Shown one piece after another: positions 36,863 to 45,169 of a stretch of 64,000 bases of DNA (position 1 is the first letter of the stretch; every line of letters starts with the position of its first letter). The translations under genes and the position numbers were made by a program. The notes below the pieces were generated by a model, which was not told the DNA's origin, searched no databases, and saw nothing but the letters and a program-made list of their open reading frames with translations. Source of the stretch: an uncultured Bacillota bacterium (GTDB lineage: Bacteria > Bacillota > Clostridia > Lachnospirales > CAG-274); NCBI GenBank assembly GCA_958426775.1, contig CATZZP010000001.1, forward strand, positions 62,001 to 126,000, written 5' to 3'.

Positions 36863-37825
36863 ATGAAAAAAATTAGTAAGAAAACAATTTTGTGGCTTAT
36901 TGTCGCTTTAATTATATATTTAGTTATCTTTTACCTTACCTCGGCAGGGCTTATGTCAAGGCAGTTTTCAAGGCTCCTTATCCCTGTAGGTATTAATATT
37001 ATACTTGCAGTTTCTCTTAACCTTACGGTGGGCTTTTTAGGAGAGCTTACCTTAGGTCACGCAGGCTTTATGTCAGTGGGTGCTTATGCAGGCTGTATGT
37101 TTACGGTTTTTATGGACCTGCCTGTGTACATAGAGTTCCCTCTTGCCCTGATTATAGGTGGCTTAACTGCGGCTGTTTTCGGTATAATAATCGGTATTCC
37201 TGCTTTAAGACTTAAGGGTGACTACCTTGCTATTGTTACCCTTGCCTTTGGTGAAATTATAAAGTCTGTCATTACTAATATGGATATTACAGGTGGTGCA
37301 GGCGGTCTTAAGGGTATTGAAAAAACTACAAACTTTACAATTACCTTTGTAGGTGTTCTTATAACAATTATAGTTATATCAAACCTTATAAAATCACGTC
37401 ACGGACGTGCTATCTGTGCAATAAGAGATAACGTTATTGCGGCAGAGGCGGCAGGTATCAATGTGGTTTATTACAAGCTTCTTGCCTTTGTTGTAGCAGC
37501 CTTCTTCGCAGGTGCCGCAGGTGTTCTTTACGGTCACAACTTAGGTATCCTTAAGCCGGCTACCTTTGACTTTAACAAGTCAATTGAGATACTTGTTATT
37601 GTTGTACTTGGCGGTATGGGCAGTATTACAGGCTCTGTTATAGCGGCTGTTGTAATTACCGTTCTTCCTGAGCTGCTTCGCGGTCTTGAGGATTATCGTA
37701 TGCTTATGTACGCTATCGTACTTATTGCTATGATGCTTTTCAACTCTAACCCTAAAATGGTTGCACTTAAGAATAAGCTTGTTGCACCATTCCATAAGAA
37801 AAAAACAGTAAAGGAGGCAGAGTGA
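36863..37825 (+). CDS. livM: Branched-chain amino-acid ABC transporter permease LivM
   Basis: A 320-residue permease, the partner of LivH. Features include an N-terminal span, NLTVGFLGELTLGHAGFMSVGAYAG typical of LivM (residues about 52-76), LKGDYLAIVTLAFGEIIK, and the ATPase-contact loop with AAEAAGINVVYYKLLAF. The C-terminal end is basic. One base separates its stop from the livG start, so translation is coupled. Confidence 0.95.
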   Translation: MKKISKKTILWLIVALIIYLVIFYLTSAGLMSRQFSRLLIPVGINIILAVSLNLTVGFLGELTLGHAGFMSVGAYAGCMFTVFMDLPVYIEFPLALIIGGLTAAVFGIIIGIPALRLKGDYLAIVTLAFGEIIKSVITNMDITGGAGGLKGIEKTTNFTITFVGVLITIIVISNLIKSRHGRAICAIRDNVIAAEAAGINVVYYKLLAFVVAAFFAGAAGVLYGHNLGILKPATFDFNKSIEILVIVVLGGMGSITGSVIAAVVITVLPELLRGLEDYRMLMYAIVLIAMMLFNSNPKMVALKNKLVAPFHKKKTVKEAE

Positions 37826-37826
37826 T

Positions 37827-38585
37827 ATGGCTCTTTTAGAGGTAGATAATTTAGGTATATCATTTGGCGGCCTCCGTGCTGTAGACGGCTTCAGCCTTGA
37901 AATGGAGCAGGGTCAGCTCTACGGTCTTATAGGTCCTAACGGTGCAGGTAAAACCACAGTATTTAATCTGCTTACAGGTGTGTACAAGCCTACAGACGGT
38001 ACACTTAAATTTGACGGCAAGGATATGACGGGTAAAAGCCCTATTGAAATAAATAAGGCGGGTATAGCAAGAACCTTCCAGAACATTCGTCTTTTCGGCG
38101 ATATGTCGGTAATTGACAATGTTAAGGTGGGTTTACATAACAGAAAAAGCTACGGCGTAATGTCAGGCATATTTAAAATGCCAAGCTACTATAAGCAGGA
38201 GCAGGAAATGCAGGATATGGCTATGGAGCTTTTAAAGGTCTTTGACCTTGACAAGGAGGCAAGCTTTAAGTCCTCTAACCTGCCTTACGGTAAACAGCGT
38301 AAGCTCGAGATAGCAAGAGCTCTTGCAACAAACCCTAAGCTTTTGCTTTTAGACGAGCCTGCGGCGGGTATGAACCCCAATGAAACAGCAGAGCTTATGG
38401 AAACAATAGCTCTTATCAGAGAAAAATTTAACTCCTCAATTTTGCTGATTGAGCATGATATGGCCCTTGTTATGGGTATATGTGAGCAGATTGTAGTACT
38501 TGAATACGGCTCAATAATAGCAAAGGGTAATGCCGATGAGGTTAAATCAAACCCACGAGTTATAGCGGCATATCTTGGCGAATAG
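37827..38585 (+). CDS. livG: Branched-chain amino-acid ABC transporter ATPase LivG
   Basis: A 252-residue ABC ATPase. Walker A GPNGAGKTT (about residues 35-43), Q-loop in FQNIRLF, signature SNLPYGKQRKLEIARAL (the liv-type variant LPYGxQR), Walker B LLLLDEPAAGMNP, switch His in IEHDMALVM. It powers LivHM together with LivF. Full length; it overlaps the livF ribosome site at its stop codon. Confidence 0.95.
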   Translation: MALLEVDNLGISFGGLRAVDGFSLEMEQGQLYGLIGPNGAGKTTVFNLLTGVYKPTDGTLKFDGKDMTGKSPIEINKAGIARTFQNIRLFGDMSVIDNVKVGLHNRKSYGVMSGIFKMPSYYKQEQEMQDMAMELLKVFDLDKEASFKSSNLPYGKQRKLEIARALATNPKLLLLDEPAAGMNPNETAELMETIALIREKFNSSILLIEHDMALVMGICEQIVVLEYGSIIAKGNADEVKSNPRVIAAYLGE

Positions 38586-38598
38586 GAGGATGAAGCAG

Positions 38599-39303
38599 TT
38601 GTTAAAGGTAGAAAATCTAAATGTACACTATGGTGCTATCCATGCTATAAAGGGTATAAGCTTTCAGGTAGAGCAGGGAGAAATTGTTTCGCTTATAGGT
38701 GCAAACGGTGCAGGTAAAACAACAACCCTTCATAGCGTATCAGGTCTTATTAAGGCTACAAGCGGTAATGTTACCTTTATGGATAAAAACTTAAAGGGAC
38801 TGACTGCCGATAAGGTTATGCGACTTGGCTTAGGTCATGTACCTGAGGGCAGAAGAGTATTTCAGGACCTTTCCGTACAGGAAAATCTTGAGCTTGGTGC
38901 ATTTTCCATTAAGGATAAGGACTTTATACAGAAGGAATACAAAAGGGTAATGGAGCTTTTCCCACGTCTGGGGGAGAGAAAGAAACAGCTTGCAGGTACT
39001 CTTTCAGGCGGTGAACAGCAGATGCTTGCAATAGGCAGAGCTTTAATGGGTCGCCCTAAAATGCTCCTTATGGACGAGCCTTCAATGGGACTTGCTCCTA
39101 TACTTGTAAAGGAAATTTTTGAAATTATTAAGGAATGTAATAAAGATGGGGTTACTATTTTGCTTGTAGAGCAAAATGCAAATATGGCATTATCCATATC
39201 TGACAGAGCTTATGTACTTGAAACAGGTAAAATTGTCAAGAGTGATACGGCACAGAAGCTTATGGGTGATGAAAGTGTTAAAAAGGCTTATTTAGGTGGC
39301 TGA
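38599..39303 (+). CDS. livF: Branched-chain amino-acid ABC transporter ATPase LivF
   Basis: A 234-residue ABC ATPase. TTG 38599 is preferred as start: aggagg (38584-38589) is nine bases upstream and the product then begins MLKVENLNVHYGAIHA as LivF normally does; ATG 38590 touches the Shine-Dalgarno. Walker A GANGAGKTT, signature LSGGEQQMLAIGRALM, Walker B LLMDEPSMGLAP and switch His replaced by Gln-type VEQNANMAL, as in all LivF. Last gene of the liv operon. Confidence 0.93.
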   Translation: MLKVENLNVHYGAIHAIKGISFQVEQGEIVSLIGANGAGKTTTLHSVSGLIKATSGNVTFMDKNLKGLTADKVMRLGLGHVPEGRRVFQDLSVQENLELGAFSIKDKDFIQKEYKRVMELFPRLGERKKQLAGTLSGGEQQMLAIGRALMGRPKMLLMDEPSMGLAPILVKEIFEIIKECNKDGVTILLVEQNANMALSISDRAYVLETGKIVKSDTAQKLMGDESVKKAYLGG

Positions 39304-39335
39304 TTTAATAAAAAATTCTATTATGCTTTAATCAG

Positions 39336-39369
39336 GTTATCCGTCAATATTTTTTTGACGGATAACTTT
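39336..39369 (+). terminator. Terminator after the liv operon
   Basis: GTTATCCGTCAA (39336-39347) and TTGACGGATAAC (39355-39366) form a 12-bp stem followed by T bases. Confidence 0.85.
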
Positions 39370-39422
39370 GTTTATATTATAAAAATTTAATGTATTATTT
39401 TTAATAAAGTTGTATTTTTTAT

Positions 39423-39451
39423 TTGACGAAATATAATTAAAGTGATATTAT
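39423..39451 (+). promoter_or_regulatory. Promoter of the kinase-like cassette
   Basis: TTGACG (39423-39428), 17-bp spacer, TATTAT (39446-39451), giving a leader of about 95 nt. Confidence 0.7.
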
Positions 39452-39467
39452 TAACTTAGGATATTTT

Positions 39468-39483
39468 GATACAAATTTGTGTC
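39468..39483. promoter_or_regulatory. 16-bp palindrome at the cassette transcription start
   Basis: GATACAAATTTGTGTC is a full palindrome (one G-T pair) about 10 bases after the predicted start of transcription. The position would suit a repressor site. Confidence 0.4.
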
Positions 39484-39553
39484 ATGTAAAACAGACATCG
39501 GTAGGGGTTATTGGATGTGCTGTATTTAAAGATAGGAATAGGTGGTGGTATTT

Positions 39554-41011
39554 ATGTTGGAAACAACAAAAGCGTTGTTGTTACTTGCCAAGGTTGGCGA
39601 TAGTGAAAAGGTGCTTGGGATAGCAAAATCATATGTAGCCGATATGTTAAGTGCTTACCATAATGTAGAAGAATATGCACTTATGAAGGATGGCACAGTT
39701 ACACCCTTTGCACATATTGATGAATTTAAGGCACTTAGGGCTAATGTGGCAAAAATTGAGTCTGCAACAAAGGTAATTGATGAGTTTTTTATGATTGAGG
39801 ATGATATCCGTAAGCTTAGAGATTATGCTAATATGGGTATGCTTGTATTCTATGAAGAACCTGTTGAAGAGGTAAGAGAGGTTAAGGTGGAGGCACCTAA
39901 GCCTGAGCCAAAACCTGAACCTAAGCCCGAGCCAAAGCCTGAACCTAAGGTGGAGTCTAAGCCTGAGCCAAAGGCGGAGGCACCTAAGCCAAAGGCAGAG
40001 ACACCTAAGGCTGAGCCTAAGGCAGAAGAACCAAAGGCTGAGGCAGAAACCAAGAAAAGCGAGTTTGTGGGTATTACTAAGATTGATACCGAGGATAGCG
40101 TAAAGGCTATGGTAGGTTATGCTTACGGTGATGCTTATGAAAATCCTTATGAAACCGTTTATGAGGATGATATTATTCCCGAGAACTCCGTACCTACAGC
40201 AATAAGACTTTTTGACGGTTCACCTAAAACAGCAGATGTTGATGTTTTAGGCGAGGCTAAAATGGTCATTGATGAGGGTAAGAATTATATTTATACAGGA
40301 TGTAATCCAAGTGCTTATCTTAACAAGAGATTTGAGTACTACCGCATTAAGTATGCTCTTAAAAATATTGATGACGGCGGCGAGCCTGAGCCTGAAATTG
40401 AAATTATTAAAGGAGAGCTTTCTAAAATCAGAGATTTTGAAGCAAGAGGCTTACTTATCTCAATCCAGCTTGTTGAGTATGATTTAGCACTTGTTGAAAA
40501 GGTATACGGTCTTTTAAAGGAGTTTGATGAAAAGCTTTATCCTCCTGAGGCATTACCTAATATAGACAGATTAAGAGAGCTTATGGACTCTCTTTCAGAC
40601 TATGATGAAAAGGCATCTCTTCTTACAAAATTCTATAAATTTGATGTTTTAAACTTCCTTAAAACAGTTTATACAAGCTGTAAGAACTTAGAGCTTGATA
40701 AGAATAAGCGTTTTGAGGTTGAAAAGAGCAGAGTTGAAGACGAATATTTTGAAAATATGCGTGAATTAGAGCGTGAATCCTATAAGCAGAACAAGGGTCT
40801 TTTAAGTAAGATAGGCGGCAGCGGTAAGAATTCTATTTCCGCTAAGAGAAAAGAGCTTGAGGATAAGATGAATACCGAGCTTGAAGAGCTTGAAAAGGAA
40901 ATAACCGAAATAGTTGAAAAGGATACTAAAATGGTTGGTCAGAACATGAAGCTCTACGCAAGAATTGATAATATTCTTAAAAACAATGTTCTTTGCTTTA
41001 AGACTAAATAA
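39554..41011 (+). CDS. Unknown protein with Pro/Glu/Lys linker, partner of kinase-like gene
   Basis: A 485-residue soluble protein; ATG 39554 is chosen over upstream GTGs that lie in the ggtggtgg ribosome site. Residues 1-105 are a helical domain (LLAKVGDSEKVLGIAKSYV). Residues 114-167 are a Lys-Pro-Glu-rich repeat (PEPKPEPK units and AEAPKPKAE units), a stiff charged linker. The rest (about 210-485) is mostly helical, ending in a long coiled coil (RKELEDKMNTELEELEKEI). No signal peptide or known domain was recognised. It lies 20 bp before the kinase-like gene with a shared promoter and terminator, so the two proteins probably act together. Confidence 0.85.
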   Translation: MLETTKALLLLAKVGDSEKVLGIAKSYVADMLSAYHNVEEYALMKDGTVTPFAHIDEFKALRANVAKIESATKVIDEFFMIEDDIRKLRDYANMGMLVFYEEPVEEVREVKVEAPKPEPKPEPKPEPKPEPKVESKPEPKAEAPKPKAETPKAEPKAEEPKAEAETKKSEFVGITKIDTEDSVKAMVGYAYGDAYENPYETVYEDDIIPENSVPTAIRLFDGSPKTADVDVLGEAKMVIDEGKNYIYTGCNPSAYLNKRFEYYRIKYALKNIDDGGEPEPEIEIIKGELSKIRDFEARGLLISIQLVEYDLALVEKVYGLLKEFDEKLYPPEALPNIDRLRELMDSLSDYDEKASLLTKFYKFDVLNFLKTVYTSCKNLELDKNKRFEVEKSRVEDEYFENMRELERESYKQNKGLLSKIGGSGKNSISAKRKELEDKMNTELEELEKEITEIVEKDTKMVGQNMKLYARIDNILKNNVLCFKTK

Positions 41012-41031
41012 TTGCTAGGGAGGTGTTGTAA

Positions 41032-42495
41032 ATGGCAGATCAGATAAGGTTTTCTGATGTTAAGGTAGGCGATGTTATCGCCGGTAGATATAAATTAGAG
41101 GCAGTTATTAATCCCGATAACGGTGAAGCAGCTACATTTACCTGTGATTATGAGGGTTGGAGCTGTCATGCTAAGATTTATTATGATGATAAAATGCCTG
41201 ATAAAGAGGTGATTGAAAAGCAGCGTAGTGTTTCATCAACTCATATTATAAAAAAGATGGATCAAAACGTATATAACAAGCATCTTTATCAGATTATGCC
41301 AAAGTTTAACGGCAATATTATGTCAAAGCCTGTTAATGATAAAATCATTACGGAGGTTATTGTACCTGGTGTTGTTGATGCTTTAAAGGCTATCCATGAG
41401 TTAGGTATTATACATGGCAATGTAAAGCCAAGTAATATTTACTACGGACCTATGGGCGATGCAATTTTAGGTGATTTTGGTGTTGCCTTTGAAAATATAG
41501 GTGACTGCGGCAAAAATATAGCTATGAATTATCTTCCTCCTGAGGCACAAAACGGAGTTTATGATGCAAAGGCAGATTATTATTCATTAGGTATTACTCT
41601 GTATCAGCTTGTTACAGGCAAAAATCCCTTTGAGGGCTTAAATAAGCGTCAGCTGTTAAAAACTACTTCAACCATGGAGCTTGAGTTGCCACCTAAGACA
41701 GGTCCTGTGGTACAGCAGCTTGTTAAGGGTCTTACTGTTAAGGATTACAATACAAGATGGGGTGCTGAGGAAGTTGAAAGATTTCTTGCAGGTGAAGAGG
41801 TTGAGGTTATTGATGAATTTGTATATGTGCCTCCTGTAAATGAGTTTGAGTTTGCAGGTGCTAAGTATACAGATATGACTAACTTAGTTGCCGCTTTTGC
41901 TTCAAACTGGTTTGAGGCTGTAGATGCTGTAAGAAGCGAGGCATTTGGTGAGTTTGTTGAGGGTCTTCCTGAGGAAATTGCAGAAAGCATAAACAATATT
42001 TTAACTGAAGTTGATGTTAATAAGGTTATTTTTAATCTTATTTATGCTTTCAATGATGAAATTCCTTTCTGTTGGAAGGGTGCATCCTTTGCTGACTTTG
42101 AAGGCTTTGCTAACGAAATGATGTCAGCTGAAAATAAAGAGATTTACAGAAATATCCTTGCAGACGGTGCATGGGTTGAATACTTAAAACTTATAGGTGC
42201 TGATGACGATGTTCTTTCTAATGTGGCACGCTTATGTGATGATGCTAAGAATGATATGGATGCAGCTATACTTGCCAATAAGATTGACTACTTGCTTACA
42301 GGCAACTATGTATATATGCTGGAGGGTATTCAAATCAGTGATATAAATACTCTTACCTCATATATTCAGATGAATGTAAGTGAGGTTAAGGACCTTTGTT
42401 CACAGTTTATTTATGACCCACGCTTCTTTGCATGGCTTGAGGTTTTAGGCTACGGTGCTCAGATTTCACAGTGGCGTAGAGAAGTGGGCGCTTAA
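41032..42495 (+). CDS. Eukaryotic-type kinase-fold protein, probable pseudokinase
   Basis: A 487-residue protein. Residues about 15-265 have a Ser/Thr kinase fold: candidate ATP-binding Lys48 (CHAKIYYD), catalytic loop HGNVKPSN (128-135), DFG at 148-150, LPPEA for APE, and Asp182 in DYYSLGITLYQLVTGKNPF. The HRD Asp is Asn130 and the Gly-rich loop is poor, so catalysis is doubtful although the metal-binding DFG and Asn135 remain. Residues 265-487 are an unrecognised helical domain (FAGAKYTDMTNLVAAFASNW). No membrane span or PASTA repeats. It is cotranscribed with the linker protein upstream. Confidence 0.85.
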   Translation: MADQIRFSDVKVGDVIAGRYKLEAVINPDNGEAATFTCDYEGWSCHAKIYYDDKMPDKEVIEKQRSVSSTHIIKKMDQNVYNKHLYQIMPKFNGNIMSKPVNDKIITEVIVPGVVDALKAIHELGIIHGNVKPSNIYYGPMGDAILGDFGVAFENIGDCGKNIAMNYLPPEAQNGVYDAKADYYSLGITLYQLVTGKNPFEGLNKRQLLKTTSTMELELPPKTGPVVQQLVKGLTVKDYNTRWGAEEVERFLAGEEVEVIDEFVYVPPVNEFEFAGAKYTDMTNLVAAFASNWFEAVDAVRSEAFGEFVEGLPEEIAESINNILTEVDVNKVIFNLIYAFNDEIPFCWKGASFADFEGFANEMMSAENKEIYRNILADGAWVEYLKLIGADDDVLSNVARLCDDAKNDMDAAILANKIDYLLTGNYVYMLEGIQISDINTLTSYIQMNVSEVKDLCSQFIYDPRFFAWLEVLGYGAQISQWRREVGA

Positions 42496-42567
42496 TTTAA
42501 TTTATTAAGATTGCCGTAAATGTTAACGGTTCATTATCAACCTGCGGCGGACAAAAATCTAAGCTTC

Positions 42568-42604
42568 GGCGGTGTAGATTTTCTAAATCTATACCGCCTT
42601 TTTA
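42568..42604 (+). terminator. Terminator after the kinase-like cassette
   Basis: A 14-bp stem, 42568-42581 with 42585-42598, 3-nt loop, T run. Its sequence closely resembles the terminator at 53767-53800 (see findings). Confidence 0.92.
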
Positions 42605-42611
42605 TGCTATA

Positions 42612-42702
42612 CAAAAAAATCGGGTGTGGTTGAAAAATCACACCCAATATTACAAACCTATAAAAATTACCAAAAAAAGTGGTGCATTTTTTTTGCACCA
42701 CC
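42612..42702 (-). terminator. Two tandem minus-strand terminators
   Basis: On the minus strand, GTGGTGCA/TGCACCAC (42701-42679) is followed by seven T, then GGGTGTG/CACACCC (42645-42622) is followed by a second T run. Together they end the two small minus-strand genes. Confidence 0.8.
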
Positions 42703-42737
42703 GTAACCTTAAGGGGCTATTTACGGAAGCTTTTTGG

Positions 42738-43001
42738 TTACATTATTGTTTTTAAAATAAGCTCTACGTTTCGCTTTTCTTTTGGACTCATATTGGCTGT
42801 AACAGCCTCAATCATAGCATCTCTTTCCTGAGGAGTAATTTTATGCCCTTGAGGCATAGCCTTCATAAAGTTTAGTATCAGTGGCACTGCCTGCTCCGGT
42901 GTTTTCCCCTGCAGTGCTGTATATAGCCTTGCAAAGGCTTCCTTTCTTTCAGGCTCAAGGCAGTCAAATGCCTTGTTCTTAAATAGCTCTTCAGTTGTCA
43001 T
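42738..43001 (-). CDS. Small unknown clostridial protein
   Basis: An 87-residue soluble, helical protein (MTTEELFKNKAFDCLEPER; VPLILNFMKAMPQGHKIT; MSPKEKRNVELILKTIM). Family not recognised. The start is well supported by aaggaggt nine bases upstream. It is 15 bp downstream of the 156-residue gene and is presumably cotranscribed with it. The two lie next to, and diverge from, spoIIGA-sigE, so a sporulation link is possible but is inferred from position only. Confidence 0.75.
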   Translation of the reverse strand: MTTEELFKNKAFDCLEPERKEAFARLYTALQGKTPEQAVPLILNFMKAMPQGHKITPQERDAMIEAVTANMSPKEKRNVELILKTIM

Positions 43002-43016
43002 TTTTTGTTTACCTCC

Positions 43017-43487
43017 TTAGGCATTTTGCATATTTAAAGCTATAATATCCTTAATTTCCATTACCTTCATTAATAAATCTGCCATGGACTGATTTTCCTT
43101 TGGCAGTTCCTTTTTTATTGCGGTAAGCATTTCTTTGGTTTTATCCCGCCCACTTTCAGCTGCTAATACGGTATAATGGTTTATAAGTCTGTCCATTTCC
43201 ATCAGCTTAACGATAATACCCATATTTTTTTGATACTTGTAGTCAAGATAGGGTATAGCCGCCTTAATACTCCGTATGGCAGGGGATTGCAGCTCCCTGT
43301 CAAAGGCAAAAACCTCATTTTTAGGCTGATTATCAACAGCTGTAAAGGCTGTTTCACAGTCTGTAGTATCAGCCCTGTTATCCTGTGGCTCTGTCTTAGT
43401 ATCCTCGGTTATTTCACTTAGCATTTTAGCTGTTTTTACGGCATTTATTATTTTGGTTATCTGTTCAATGTCGGGCATATTATCCAT
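43017..43487 (-). CDS. Unknown helical protein, neighbour of spoIIGA
   Basis: A 156-residue soluble protein. An N-terminal helix (IEQITKIINAVKTAKMLSEI) is followed by an acidic disordered stretch (about 27-60) and a helical C-terminal domain (IRSIKAAIPYLDYKYQKNMG; MEMDRLINHY; LLMKVMEIKDIIALNMQ). No known family. Shine-Dalgarno aaaggag precedes ATG 43487. First gene of a two-gene minus-strand unit divergent from spoIIGA; function unknown. Confidence 0.75.
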   Translation of the reverse strand: MDNMPDIEQITKIINAVKTAKMLSEITEDTKTEPQDNRADTTDCETAFTAVDNQPKNEVFAFDRELQSPAIRSIKAAIPYLDYKYQKNMGIIVKLMEMDRLINHYTVLAAESGRDKTKEMLTAIKKELPKENQSMADLLMKVMEIKDIIALNMQNA

Positions 43488-43650
43488 TTAATCACTCCTT
43501 TGTTCTCTTAAAAAAATTCTATGCTGTAAATTTGTCCTTATGATGAAATTTTTAGGGATAATTTGACTATATTTTTTGGTTATACCATGTCACTAAATTA
43601 CAAAAAAATTAAAGCCGTAGGTATATACTTTTCTTGTCGGGGGCGATAAT

Positions 43651-44418
43651 ATGACAGTTAAAATTTATGCCGATGTGCTGTTTCTCCTATGCTCTCTAAC
43701 GGTGTTTACAGCCTATGGCGGAGTTTGTCTTATGCTTAACAGGAGTATAAGCCTTAAAAGGCTTATTTCAGGCTCATTTGTCATCAGCCTTTTAAGCGTG
43801 ATAATTGTACTTTATTTCAAGCAATGGATAAATCCTGTAAGTGTTTTTTTGCTTACGGTTTTAGGTACATATCTTTGCCTTGACATTAAGGCTCTTAAAT
43901 TAAATATTTTCTGTAGTCTTGCCGCACTTGCCTGCGGTACTCTTATAGGAGGTGTCAGGCTTGCCTTGTTTAACCTTGGCATTTTTGACAACAGAGTATG
44001 GGGAATGATACTGACCTTAGCACTGCTGTATTTGGGCTTTTTTGCAGTATTAAAAAGAATAAGGGCGGTTACGGTTAAAAAACAACAGCTGTATGCCGTT
44101 ACGGTTTACAAGGGTAATAAAAGGGTAGACCTTATTGCACTTGCAGATACGGGTAACGAGCTTAGAGGGCAAGACTCTGAGAGGGTTATTATTGCCGAAA
44201 GGCAAGCGGTAAGCTGTTTATATGAAGGGGCAGAGGTCGCCTTAAGGCTTTTGCCCTATAAAACCGTAGGCAAAGGTGAGGGCGTATTGATAGGTGTTGT
44301 TTGTGACTATATACTGCTTAACGGTAAAAGGTACAACAAGGTTATTGTAGCGGCAGTTGATGCAAGGCTTGGGGCGTATTATAATGCCCTTATCAATCCC
44401 GAAACGGAGGTAATATAG
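43651..44418 (+). CDS. spoIIGA: SpoIIGA, sigma-E processing peptidase
   Basis: A 255-residue protein with five or six N-terminal membrane spans (about 1-135) and a cytosolic aspartic-protease domain with DTGN (Asp166) in LIALADTGNEL. It cleaves pro-sigma-E in the mother cell after a forespore signal. It is shorter than the Bacillus protein of about 309 residues. The stop abuts the sigE start with no gap, the standard spoIIG arrangement. Start ATG 43651 follows gggggcg. Confidence 0.92.
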   Translation: MTVKIYADVLFLLCSLTVFTAYGGVCLMLNRSISLKRLISGSFVISLLSVIIVLYFKQWINPVSVFLLTVLGTYLCLDIKALKLNIFCSLAALACGTLIGGVRLALFNLGIFDNRVWGMILTLALLYLGFFAVLKRIRAVTVKKQQLYAVTVYKGNKRVDLIALADTGNELRGQDSERVIIAERQAVSCLYEGAEVALRLLPYKTVGKGEGVLIGVVCDYILLNGKRYNKVIVAAVDARLGAYYNALINPETEVI

Positions 44419-45132
44419 ATGGGATTTAAGGATATGCTGAAAAGAATATGGAAAAAAATGCTGGGAGATACTTCGGCAGGAGTATACTACATAGGCGGTA
44501 ACGAGGTTTTGCCCCCGCCCTTAGATGCTAAGGAGGAGGGAGAGCTTATTGCCTGCCTTGACAAAGAAAACAGCAGACAGGCTAAGAAAACTCTGATTGA
44601 GCATAATCTTCGCCTTGTAGTCTACATAGCAAAGAAGTTTGAAAATACGGGTATTAATGCGGAGGACTTAATTTCTATAGGTACAATAGGTCTTATTAAG
44701 GCAATTAATACCTTTAAGTCAGATAAAAATATAAAGCTTGCTACCTATGCTTCACGTTGCATTGAAAATGAAATTTTAATGTTCTTAAGACGAAGCACAA
44801 AAATCCGTTCAGAGGTATCAATAGATGAGCCTCTTAATGTGGATTGGGAGGGTAATGAGCTGTTGTTGTCGGATATATTAGGCACTGATGAGGATATAAT
44901 ATGCAGAGGTGTTGAGGAGGAGGTTGACAGACAGCTTTTAAGAGAGGCACTTGAAAAGCTTAACCCCAGAGAAAAGGAAATAATTGAGCTAAGGTTTGGC
45001 TTAAAAACAGGAGGTCATGAGAAAACTCAAAAAGAGGTTGCGGATTTATTAGGTATAAGCCAAAGCTATATTTCAAGGCTTGAAAAAAAGATAATTGAGC
45101 GTTTAAGAAAGGAAATAAGCTATTATTTATAA
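44419..45132 (+). CDS. sigE: Sporulation sigma factor sigma-E
   Basis: A 237-residue sigma-70-family factor. The N-terminal pro-sequence (about 1-25, [13 protein letters not shown]) is basic and amphipathic, followed by [19 protein letters not shown], the region around the SpoIIGA cleavage site. Region 2 ([35 protein letters not shown]) and region 4 ([34 protein letters not shown]) are complete. It directs early mother-cell transcription. A terminator follows. Confidence 0.96.
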   Translation: MGFKDMLKRIWKKMLGDTSAGVYYIGGNEVLPPPLDAKEEGELIACLDKENSRQAKKTLIEHNLRLVVYIAKKFENTGINAEDLISIGTIGLIKAINTFKSDKNIKLATYASRCIENEILMFLRRSTKIRSEVSIDEPLNVDWEGNELLLSDILGTDEDIICRGVEEEVDRQLLREALEKLNPREKEIIELRFGLKTGGHEKTQKEVADLLGISQSYISRLEKKIIERLRKEISYYL

Positions 45133-45135
45133 TAA

Positions 45136-45164
45136 AAAGCCGATACTGTTTGAGTATCGGCTTT
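45136..45164. terminator. Bidirectional terminator between sigE and the stalk-domain gene
   Basis: AAAGCCGATAC (45136-45146), 7-nt loop, GTATCGGCTTT (45154-45164); the T run is longer on the minus strand. Confidence 0.88.
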
Positions 45165-45169
45165 GCCTG

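Noticed and set aside
39901..40053. DNA repeat region (possible VNTR or CRISPR-like array)
   Set aside because: The repeats are the codons of the Pro-Glu-Lys linker within an intact gene, not spacer-separated repeats.
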